From: Alistipes sp. UBA928
GTDB taxonomy: Bacteria; Bacteroidota; Bacteroidia; Bacteroidales; Rikenellaceae
Length of the DNA: 5,908 nucleotides
Assembly (NCBI GenBank): GCA_002293665.1
Contig: DBDQ01000089.1
Span: forward strand, 1 to 5,908
Direction: 5' to 3'
Made by a program: the position numbers and the translations under genes. Below the pieces are notes generated by a model. The model was not told where the DNA came from, made no database searches, and worked only from the letters and a program-made list of their open reading frames with translations. This document shows, in pieces, positions 1 through 5,908 of the stretch. Numbering within the stretch: position 1 is the first letter of the stretch; each line of letters begins with the position of its first letter.

Positions 1-370
1 ATTCCCAGCCCTTCTTGGTCTCCGAGTTTTGCCGGAAAGGAATTCCCGGAGAGGCATTCCATGCCGTCTGATTTGTTTGGGTGCCTATGTCGGCTTTCAC
101 CTTCGCGACTCCGCCGTACTCCGCCGGAGCGGCGACGATGTCGTTCGCGTCGAACCTGGTGGAGGAGTTGTCGCGTTGATCACTATTGATCGCTACGAGC
201 GAGCCCCATTTGAAGAAAGCGGCGTGGACAGTTTCGTTCTCGAGCGGCAGCCCCGTGGCGAGCGCCTTGCCGTCCGAGCCTACCAATGGCGTTCCGGCGA
301 ACTCTTTCGAACCGCGCAGGGTGAGCTCGCCCTTACGGGGGCCGTCGGCTATGTAGCCTATCACTCCGGG
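1..370 (-). repeat. Shared module, copy A (truncated), in the lipoprotein gene
   Basis: Residues 516-638 of the lipoprotein resemble residues about 837-935 of the upstream protein. In order both have GVIGYI, a GELTL or HTLTL strand, TV followed by an aromatic pair and KWGSLVA, a D-IVAA motif, and then a W-N-IP-like motif (WNASPGIPF here, WDNIPYGD there). DNA similarity is visible too: 351-364 is identical to 3378-3391 over 14 bases, and 196-215 matches 3265-3284 at 18 of 20 bases. The copy runs off the window, so its C-terminal lectin half is not visible. FKWGSLV motifs of this sort recur in Bacteroidales surface proteins (recalled from the family, not searched). Confidence 0.8.
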
Positions 371-1915
371 GGCGGCGTAGGCAACGGCTTGGGGTTGCCA
401 CACGGTGACCTTCTGCATGCCGTCGTCACTCGTGGTGAGGTATATCACGCCCGAGCGCGCGGCGCCCGAGGTATTGGCCCAGGTCGACACATTTATGGTG
501 GCCGAGGTGATGCCGTTGCTGTCGATGCTGGTGGAGCCCGGGGCCACGGCCACACTGGTGATCCAGGCGGGCGAGTCGGCCCTCTTTTCGACACCGATTA
601 TGTGGTTCGGGTCGTTGGTCGAGGCGACGAAAGTGTCGGTTGAGGCGAATCCCGATAACGGCACCGGATCGGGCGTGGCCTTCAGCCAGTTGGTTTTTGG
701 GGTGATGGGCGTCGGTGCACCGGGGGGAACGGTGCCGATGTTGTTCCAATTGAGCACCACGGGGTTGACCCTCAGTTTGGTTTCTGCCACCGTCATGTCG
801 AGGTGCAGCCACAGGTTACGCGGCAGGTTGTATCCCGCGATCGAGGTCTCGGCGTCGGCCATGGCGATCCATCCCTTGAGCGGGTTGCTGCCTCCGAGGT
901 CGATCGAGAGTTCCATTGCGTCGGCGGCGGTGTTGGCGCTTCTCAGCTTCAGTTCGGGCAGTATGATGCGGTCGAAACGCACTATCCACACCGGTTCGAT
1001 GCCGCTGTTGTCGTACCAGTAGTAACCGTCGGCGCCTGCAACGGGAGCGGTACCCGCCTTGGCCGTGTAGACGCGCGGGGTTGCCTCGCGCGTGCCTTCG
1101 CCGTTGAAACCGCCCCTGTGGTGGAGGTACGAGCCGGTGGGGACGTTCGAGATAGCAATGTCCCTGTGGGCTGCGGCGCCCGTGCCCGTCTCCTGCCAGT
1201 CGGCGAACTGCCCGACGGAGAGGGTCAGGGTGAGGCTCAGACGCACACCTGTGCGGGTGATTGCGGGGGCCCAGGGGGTGTCTTTGTACACCGTGCCGTG
1301 GGAGTCTACCAGATGGTAGTGTGTGATGATGTGCACGTCCGGCTCGATCGAGAACATGGGAATGTCTTTCCACTGCCCCGCTTTTGCGCCCGACGTCCAT
1401 TTGCCGAATGTCGCCGAATGGAGCATGGCGTTTTCGAGCTTGCTCAGCAGGTCGTAGTTGCTGCGGTCGGAGAGGAACTGGGTGAGGTAGGGATCGCCGG
1501 TCGTCGACGTGTCGGACTTCTCGTTGGTGATAAACACCACGTCGTAGGTACCGGTCAGCACCCTGAGTTCGATCGGCTCGGTGCTTGGCACGGGGCAGTC
1601 GTACTCGGTGACGAATCTGCCGTTGCTCGATTTGTAGAGTATCACTCTCAGGTGTGAGATAGCCGAGTCGTTTGCGTTACCGTTGGCCTGCGAGTCGGCT
1701 GGTGTTCCGGGCTGCAGTTCGGGATCGTTGGGGTCGTGGTTGTTGTAACCGTCGCGGGTTTGCGGGCCACGTGCCGACGAGGCGGCGGAAACGGGATTGA
1801 ACAGGATCACCGCCGGCTGACCGTCGCCATCGTCCTGACTGCTTGGGGTGTCAGACATGCACGAGTGGAGCGTGAGTGCCGCCGACATCAAAAGTATCAA
1901 TGAAATTCGATTCAT
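1..1915 (-). CDS. Fimbrillin-like (FimB/Mfa2 type) lipoprotein with BACON-like and FKWGSL modules, 3' end outside window
   Basis: I translated this frame by hand from the ATG at 1915-1913 to the window edge: 638 codons, no stop. The N-terminus is a lipoprotein signal (MNR, a hydrophobic stretch, then LHSC with Cys19). An acidic, Ser/Pro/Asn/Asp-rich linker follows to about residue 85. Residues about 86-394 resemble Bacteroidales fimbrillin-like proteins: LRVILYK at 89-95, TGTYDVVFITNEK at 121-133, TRTGVRLSLTLTL at 220-232, ISNVP at 255-259 and RNLWLHLDM at 366-374 before a final strand ending in LNWNNI. Residues about 410-509 form a BACON- or Ig-like segment (WITSVAV, INVSTWANTSGAARSGVIYLTT, KVTVWQPQ). 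From 516 a module shared with the upstream gene begins (GVIGYI at 517-522, FKWGSLVAI at 568-576, DANDIVAA at 589-596). FimB/Mfa2 proteins are lipid-linked anchors or terminators of type V fimbriae; that role here is inferred. The upstream gene ends 81 bases before this start on the same strand, which suggests an operon. No Shine-Dalgarno is visible, as is usual in Bacteroidota. Confidence 0.9.
   Translation of the reverse strand, partial: MNRISLILLMSAALTLHSCMSDTPSSQDDGDGQPAVILFNPVSAASSARGPQTRDGYNNHDPNDPELQPGTPADSQANGNANDSAISHLRVILYKSSNGRFVTEYDCPVPSTEPIELRVLTGTYDVVFITNEKSDTSTTGDPYLTQFLSDRSNYDLLSKLENAMLHSATFGKWTSGAKAGQWKDIPMFSIEPDVHIITHYHLVDSHGTVYKDTPWAPAITRTGVRLSLTLTLSVGQFADWQETGTGAAAHRDIAISNVPTGSYLHHRGGFNGEGTREATPRVYTAKAGTAPVAGADGYYWYDNSGIEPVWIVRFDRIILPELKLRSANTAADAMELSIDLGGSNPLKGWIAMADAETSIAGYNLPRNLWLHLDMTVAETKLRVNPVVLNWNNIGTVPPGAPTPITPKTNWLKATPDPVPLSGFASTDTFVASTNDPNHIIGVEKRADSPAWITSVAVAPGSTSIDSNGITSATINVSTWANTSGAARSGVIYLTTSDDGMQKVTVWQPQAVAYAAPGVIGYIADGPRKGELTLRGSKEFAGTPLVGSDGKALATGLPLENETVHAAFFKWGSLVAINSDQRDNSSTRFDANDIVAAPAEYGGVAKVKADIGTQTNQTAWNASPGIPFRQNSETKKGWE
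1859..1915 (-). other. Lipoprotein (type II) signal peptide with Cys19
   Basis: Codons 1-19 of the downstream gene encode a short basic N-region (Asn2, Arg3), a hydrophobic core rich in Leu, Ile, Met and Ala, and a lipobox reading L-H-S-C with the cysteine at 19. His at -2 is not the usual small residue, but Leu at -3 and Ser at -1 fit. After the cysteine come Met20, Ser21, Asp22 and then Asp28, Asp29 and Asp31. This acidic stretch resembles the lipoprotein export signals reported for surface-displayed Bacteroidota lipoproteins, though it is not a perfect match. Expected outcome: lipidation at Cys19 and placement in the outer membrane, probably surface exposed. Confidence 0.75.
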
Positions 1916-1996
1916 ACTTGTGTTCTTTTTTTTTCTCTTTTTTCGTGTTCCCGGCCGGGGTTTCACTCCCGGCGGGGATACCGCACTCCGCGGTTG
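1916..1996 (-). promoter_or_regulatory. Intergenic spacer with A-rich leader before the lipoprotein gene
   Basis: This 81-base spacer separates the two genes. On the coding strand the last part before the start is almost pure purine: a run of six A (1943-1938), GAG, then nine A (1934-1926), ending about 10 bases before the ATG. There is no AGGAGG-like site. Bacteroidota genes commonly lack Shine-Dalgarno sequences and use A-rich, unstructured leaders, so this probably serves as the translation initiation region. I found no match to the Bacteroidota promoter pattern (TTTG at -33 and TAnnTTTG at -7), which favours read-through from the upstream gene. Confidence 0.55.
1950..1976 (-). other. GC-rich inverted repeat (hairpin) between the two genes
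   Basis: On the minus strand the arms CCCGCCGGG and CCCGGCCGGG can form a nine-pair stem with one bulged C and an eight-base loop (AGTGAAAC), starting about 20 bases after the upstream stop. No T-run follows it on the minus strand; the next stretch is A-rich, so it does not look like a standard intrinsic terminator of the upstream gene. It might protect the upstream mRNA end, set relative expression of the two genes, or be chance in GC-rich DNA. A smaller four-pair stem (CCGC/GCGG) lies beside it at 1981-1993. Confidence 0.4.
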
Positions 1997-4900
1997 TTAA
2001 TTTTTGTCTCTCACGCAGCGAACCGAAGTGGCTGCAACAGCCCGGTTGTTCGAATCAGCGAGGAGTTGTACGGAACCGGTTATGCTTAAAACATAAACCT
2101 GCGGAAGATTACCACCCGAAGTGGATCTGCGCTCGGATGTCCAGTAGCCGCCACTCGAGGTTCTCGGTGCCGGACCGTACCAACCATTCAGGCCATTACC
2201 GATGTATCCGGCGCTTACCAGGAATACTCTTCCACCGCCCTCACTCTCATTAGCGCCATACATATATCCCTGACGGCCGTCGATTATCGTATAGGTTCTT
2301 TCAGTCGCGGCCACCAAAGCTTCGGCTTCGGCCCGTGTCGGGAGCCGCCAACCTTCTGCCGCCAAAGCGCCCTGTCGGCAGGGGTCGGCTGCAGTCGACC
2401 AGTTTCCGGCCGGATAAGTGCTGCCCCCTAAACTTGGCGCTGTTGTACCATTCGGATTGGCTGCATACATGGTATCATATTGTGTCTCGGTGAAGTAAGG
2501 CGACAGTCTGCCGAACACGAAATGTGCGCCGTAGTCGGAAGCGTTATCGGCGAACACCCCCGGAGCGGCGAGGTTCCTGCCTGCCCACACCACGTTGCCG
2601 ACGGTCATATTGCTTCCCAGTGGAGCGGGCACACAGCGCACGGCAAAACCGCTCGCGTAGTTACCCTCGGCGGCCGGGACGCTGGTCGATGTCGCGCTCG
2701 TGGCGTCGAATCTCAACTGGTGCCCTTCGTTGCCAAAAGTCTGGGTATTCATGTAGTGGCCCACCGTGGCCTGTTCGGTCACCGTGCCGTCGGTGGTGCG
2801 CCATCCGGCGGCTGTGAGTATGGCGCCGTTTGCGAGTCCCTGCGGGAAGGTACCCGTGCCGGGATTTTCCACGTTTCCGCCACCCGCCGACCAGTTGTAA
2901 TATCCCCCTCCGTGGGTATATTGGACGAGGGGACTGTTCGGATTATCTCCGATGAATTCGAGATAATCCAGGGCAGAGGGTGTTCTCCAACGTTCACCGA
3001 AGTAGTGCTCACAGGCGTCGCCGCGACCGGCTCTGATGTTGATCGAGGAGGTCGAAGGGAAACTCGTCGGGGGATTCGCGGTGTTGGTTCGTCCGTTCAT
3101 GTCGCCGTAGGGAATGTTGTCCCACTGCGCCTGTGCCGTGCCGGTGCCCACGTAGTTGCGGATCGCGGCGAGGGCGGCAGCGGGGGTGGTTTTGCCTTCG
3201 AAGCCTTTGGCGGCCACTATGTCGCGCGCCGAGAACGGGCCCTTGTTCTCGCTGCCCACAGCCACGAGCGAACCCCACTTGAAGTAGGCCGTGTAGACGG
3301 TGTTGGTGCCGCCGCCGGGGGTGTCCTTGTCGCCGTCGAGCGTGAGCGTGTGGTGGTCGTCGCCGCCGGGGTTGTGGATGTAGCCTATCACCCCTTTGGG
3401 CGCCGGCACTCCGGGAATTATCGGCTCGGCGTCCTCGATTGGGCGGACAGAATGCGCTACGACCAAGCTACCCTGGATATTAGGGAACACAGCTAGATTT
3501 GAATCTGATGTGGCAACAAAGTACAACAACACCCCATAAACAGCCGACCAGTAATTGCCTATAGGCCCATTTGATGCCGCGGGGTTGGGGCTCCCTGCAC
3601 GTGAATTGGACATAGGGTAGAAACTCGTGGCGCCGGTTTTCCATCCTGTAAGGTAGAAAGTTAATCCATTACTCCAACCGCCGCTCACATTCGCGAGCCC
3701 ATTGTTGCCGTTGGCAATGAATCCGGTCCAGGCGTTGGAAGGAGGCATTTTGAAGCCCACAGGACTGGGGTCATACACTGTTTTTATGACGTTGTTGTCA
3801 GTCTCGGCGGAATATCCTGCATCCCACATATTTCTCGGCTCTCCTGAGAACCAATCGTCACCGTCAACGTTGTAGAACTTGTCCGGATTTTGGATTGAGG
3901 ACCCAAGATCAGTTGTTGGGTATATTACCCTTTCGTAGGAGTACGGAGTGTTATTAATTTTTCTACCAAACCACAGTGTGCGGTCGACAGTTGAAAAGAA
4001 ATCGTTGGCGGGAGGCATAGGGTCTTTCCGGCCCCATTGCCAGTGTGGGGAGTTGCCGGTGTTGAACTGGAAGCTGTTGTTCGTGCCGGCTTGCGTGATC
4101 GTGAGGGTCAGGGGGGTGGCGGGCGAGCCGGTTTGCTCGATCGTGAGGCGCACCTTGCGTGATGCGTAGGTGCGATTGGCCGCCGTGGCCCAGCCCAGGT
4201 TGTACTTCATGAAGTTGTAGCCCGTCCTGTCGCGGTTGCGCGTGAAGTCGTACAGGGTACCCGCCTTCACGTTGCTCACCAGCGGCGTCACCCAAATGTG
4301 CCAGCTCCACAGAATCTCGCCCGCCGAGTTGCGCACCGCCACGATCGCGTTGCCCTGAACTATCGAGGGGCGATGGACGTCGAAGGCGAGGTATTTTTTG
4401 CCGTCCACGAGGCGCACGTTGGTCACCAGGCCCGGCGCGTCCATCCACACGAGCGTCGCGTCGGCCGGGGTGGCGTTGTTGGCCGCGTCGTAGATGTAGG
4501 GTGAGGCGATGCCTGCGCCGTCGTGCTTCACGAAGTGGGGCAGCACGTCGGTGCCCGTCAGGCCCATCGCCGCGCCCGGATTGTAGGCCACCGTGTTGAC
4601 CGCGTCATCCTTGATGGCGTTGCCGTACACCAACGGCAGCTTGTAGTAGCCCGCGCCGTTGACTATGTAGCTGTTGGCCGTGTTCTGCCTGCCGTTGTAG
4701 ATGCGCGACAGGTCGACGGGCGCCTTCTCCGAGCCGACATAATAGGCGATCGCCTGAAGCGTGTTGTCCTCGGCCGAAGTGGAGGTCGCCGGTACCCCTC
4801 CCGCCGCCACCACGATGGTCTCGTCGCCTCCCTCGCTCTCGGCCGGGAAGTAGAGCCATTCGGGTTTGGTGGTCGTGGTCGAAAGCACAGTCGAGCCGTC

Positions 4901-5908
4901 GGCCGACAACATCTCGTATTTAGTCACCCTCCACGCGGCGTGGAAGTTGTCTTTGTTGATGCTCACTATGTTGACCGTCTCGCCGTTTCTCTTCCCCGCG
5001 TAGTCGAGGTCGAAGCTCGTGGTGTTGATCGAGAACAGGCCCGTCGGCTCGGTGTTCACCACGCAGCGGATCGAGAAACCGTTGATGTGGGCTCCGGCTG
5101 CGTTGCGACTGGCATTCCACGATGTGTCGGGGGTTCCGTTCGAGACCGTCAGGGCCCAACTGTTTACGACGGAGCCTGCCCAACTCGCACTCGACGACCA
5201 GTAGAAACCCACAGCGCCTATATCGGAGAGTGCCCCTCCGCCTCCGGTACTCCCACCATGGCGCGAACCCGCCGCGGGGAAGAACAGGCTGTTGATACCC
5301 TCCTTGTTGTAGAACAGGCGACCCTGATAAGCCACGGCCGAGTTGCCGCCCGCATAGGTGCTGCCAGTGTACTTGCGGTCGAACCATCCGTCGGCGTACA
5401 TGCCCCACACGGAGTTGTCGGTGTTACCACCGCGGTTGATGAAGTTGCCGCCCCTGGCGTTCTGGAACAGCGACTGGAACATCTCAGATTCGTCGATCGA
5501 CACATTCCTCACGACGTTCGGGTCTAACGACGAAGTGGTGCCGTCGGAGGGGCGGTGATAGCCCGGAGGGCAGTTCTCCTGCTGCGACGCGATATTGTTC
5601 CACGGGCTGGTTACGGTGAAGTTCTTGTCCCAGTCGCCCGAAGGGATGGCCCCCGTCGGGTTGTACGCTCTGACCGTCGAGGGGGAGAGCCACTGGAAGA
5701 AGGCTCCCGCCTGGCTCGGGTAGTCGGTGAAGGCGCCCGCGTAGTTGGGCCTGTCGCTCTGCGGATGGATCGTCACCACGGGTGTCGTGGAACCTGCCGC
5801 GCCGGCCGTGCCTTCGCTTGTGAACTCGCGCGCAGTGAGGTTGTAGGGCGAGAATCGACGTGCCAGCGGCCGGGCCTCACCTTCGGGGCCCTGTGCGATC
5901 GGGTCCCC
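1997..5908 (-). CDS. Large multi-module FISUMP-type surface protein, 5' end outside window
   Basis: The reading frame is open from the window edge to a TAA stop, giving 1303 visible residues (numbered here from the edge); the true start and any signal peptide lie outside. Four lectin-like modules of the FISUMP kind are visible. Module 1 (about 1-284) has FFPAAGSR near 209-216, YWSSS at 236-240 and C113/C282. A central block (about 285-610) has TANSYIV near 410-416, PLVYGNAIK at 425-433 and WSWHIWVT at 534-541. Module 2 (about 611-826) has WQWGRKDP at 623 and YWSA at 786. Module 3 (about 834-1096) has GVIGYI at 839-844, FKWGSLVA at 876-883 and C966/C1092. Module 4 (about 1098-1303) has VWAGRNL at 1107-1113, GWRLPT, YWTS at 1255-1258 and C1177/C1298. 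FISUMP modules are known from secreted proteins of Bacteroidota and Fibrobacter. The C-terminus ends directly after the last SVRCV motif, with no obvious type IX sorting domain. A surface adhesin or glycan-binding role is inferred; the ligand is unknown. An in-frame GTG at 5779 is unlikely to be the start, because it falls inside module 1. Confidence 0.93.
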   Translation of the reverse strand, partial: GDPIAQGPEGEARPLARRFSPYNLTAREFTSEGTAGAAGSTTPVVTIHPQSDRPNYAGAFTDYPSQAGAFFQWLSPSTVRAYNPTGAIPSGDWDKNFTVTSPWNNIASQQENCPPGYHRPSDGTTSSLDPNVVRNVSIDESEMFQSLFQNARGGNFINRGGNTDNSVWGMYADGWFDRKYTGSTYAGGNSAVAYQGRLFYNKEGINSLFFPAAGSRHGGSTGGGGALSDIGAVGFYWSSSASWAGSVVNSWALTVSNGTPDTSWNASRNAAGAHINGFSIRCVVNTEPTGLFSINTTSFDLDYAGKRNGETVNIVSINKDNFHAAWRVTKYEMLSADGSTVLSTTTTKPEWLYFPAESEGGDETIVVAAGGVPATSTSAEDNTLQAIAYYVGSEKAPVDLSRIYNGRQNTANSYIVNGAGYYKLPLVYGNAIKDDAVNTVAYNPGAAMGLTGTDVLPHFVKHDGAGIASPYIYDAANNATPADATLVWMDAPGLVTNVRLVDGKKYLAFDVHRPSIVQGNAIVAVRNSAGEILWSWHIWVTPLVSNVKAGTLYDFTRNRDRTGYNFMKYNLGWATAANRTYASRKVRLTIEQTGSPATPLTLTITQAGTNNSFQFNTGNSPHWQWGRKDPMPPANDFFSTVDRTLWFGRKINNTPYSYERVIYPTTDLGSSIQNPDKFYNVDGDDWFSGEPRNMWDAGYSAETDNNVIKTVYDPSPVGFKMPPSNAWTGFIANGNNGLANVSGGWSNGLTFYLTGWKTGATSFYPMSNSRAGSPNPAASNGPIGNYWSAVYGVLLYFVATSDSNLAVFPNIQGSLVVAHSVRPIEDAEPIIPGVPAPKGVIGYIHNPGGDDHHTLTLDGDKDTPGGGTNTVYTAYFKWGSLVAVGSENKGPFSARDIVAAKGFEGKTTPAAALAAIRNYVGTGTAQAQWDNIPYGDMNGRTNTANPPTSFPSTSSINIRAGRGDACEHYFGERWRTPSALDYLEFIGDNPNSPLVQYTHGGGYYNWSAGGGNVENPGTGTFPQGLANGAILTAAGWRTTDGTVTEQATVGHYMNTQTFGNEGHQLRFDATSATSTSVPAAEGNYASGFAVRCVPAPLGSNMTVGNVVWAGRNLAAPGVFADNASDYGAHFVFGRLSPYFTETQYDTMYAANPNGTTAPSLGGSTYPAGNWSTAADPCRQGALAAEGWRLPTRAEAEALVAATERTYTIIDGRQGYMYGANESEGGGRVFLVSAGYIGNGLNGWYGPAPRTSSGGYWTSERRSTSGGNLPQVYVLSITGSVQLLADSNNRAVAATSVRCVRDKN
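2620..3394 (-). repeat. Shared module, copy B (complete), in the multi-module gene
   Basis: This is the full-length counterpart of copy A, residues about 839-1096 of the visible protein. It begins with GVIGYI (839-844), continues through FKWGSLVA (876-883), RDIVAA, WDNIPYGD and the first conserved cysteine (966, next to a WRTPSALDYLEF segment), and ends with FAVRC (Cys1092). Where the other FISUMP modules have YW[ST], this one has YMNT at 1052-1055. It predicts what should follow copy A outside the window: a cysteine and WRTP-like segment, then a terminal VRC motif. Confidence 0.75.
3432..4080 (-). other. Cysteine-free FISUMP-like module with lower GC
   Basis: Residues about 611-826 of the multi-module protein. 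It opens with a WQWGRKDP motif, then NMWDAGYS, DPSPVGFKMPPSNAWTGF (713-730), TFYLTGW, GNYWSA (784-789) and a final SVRPI. The positions that carry cysteines in the other three modules are Ser715 and Pro823 here. GC counted by hand over 3481-4020 is about 49% (264 of 540), against roughly 60% or more in the flanking DNA just upstream (4081-4560). The reading frame is intact across the whole stretch, so it is a coding module and not an insertion remnant. Confidence 0.65.

Noticed and set aside
803..1657. Open frame on the plus strand (284 codons) and shorter minus-strand frames at 816-1400 and 426-812
   Set aside because: These overlap the continuous lipoprotein frame, which carries a signal peptide, fimbrillin-like motifs and a module shared with the neighbour gene. 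The alternatives show none of these.
1950..1976. Intrinsic terminator after the large protein gene
   Set aside because: The stem is convincing, but no T-run follows on the minus strand. On the plus strand the T-rich tract lies before the stem, not after it, and no plus-strand gene is supported.
1997..2200. Type IX secretion C-terminal sorting domain on the large protein
   Set aside because: The C-terminus is the end of a FISUMP module (SVRCVRDKN) with no additional beta-rich sorting domain after it.
2480..3496. Long open frame on the plus strand (338 codons) opposite the large protein gene
   Set aside because: Its protein is rich in Arg, Val, Gly and His with no domain pattern. It lies opposite a frame with clear family motifs, and GC-biased codons readily leave such antisense frames open.
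4523..5527. Long open frame on the plus strand (334 codons)
   Set aside because: Same reason: low-complexity composition, no recognisable motif, fully opposite the FISUMP module 1 and central block.
5777..5779. GTG codon as the start of the large protein
   Set aside because: The frame stays open upstream to the window edge with sensible coding sequence, and the GTG falls inside the first module with no signal peptide after it.
1..5908. CRISPR array, tRNA, transposase or phage gene
   Set aside because: Nearly all bases are accounted for by two coding frames and a short spacer. I saw no regular short repeats, cloverleaf-like sequence or mobile-element protein.

Overview
The window looks like a Bacteroidales chromosome fragment. 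It is probably a GC-rich gut genus such as Alistipes or a relative, but that genus guess is inference. The grounds are two large, modular, secreted surface proteins of kinds typical of this order, an A-rich leader with no Shine-Dalgarno sequence before the one visible start codon, and GC of about 60% or more in much of the coding sequence. No 16S rRNA, tRNA or housekeeping gene is present to settle the taxonomy.

Layout: everything supportable lies on the minus strand and fills almost the whole window. Bases 5908 down to 1997 hold the 3' part of one gene. Its 1303 visible residues are open from the window edge, so its true start is outside. It is built from four lectin-like modules of the FISUMP kind (Fibrobacter succinogenes major paralogous domain) around a roughly 300-residue central block. 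Bases 1996-1916 are an 81-base spacer with a GC-rich hairpin and a strongly A-rich leader. Bases 1915 down to 1 hold the first 638 codons of a second gene, whose stop lies outside the window. It encodes a lipoprotein with a fimbrillin-like region of the FimB/Mfa2 kind, a BACON-like beta domain and the beginning of a module also found in the upstream gene.

How they may work together: same strand, short spacer, no recognisable promoter between them and a shared module all suggest one transcription unit for cell-surface proteins. By analogy with Bacteroidia type V (FimA/Mfa1-like) fimbriae, the lipoprotein could be an anchor or accessory subunit and the upstream multi-lectin protein a large adhesin or tip-like component. 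That role is inference; the major fimbrillin is not in view. The most notable points are the chimeric architecture of the lipoprotein, the module shared between neighbouring genes, the paired replacement of two otherwise conserved cysteines in one module, and a GC dip over that same module. No RNA gene, mobile element, CRISPR array or replication origin was seen.
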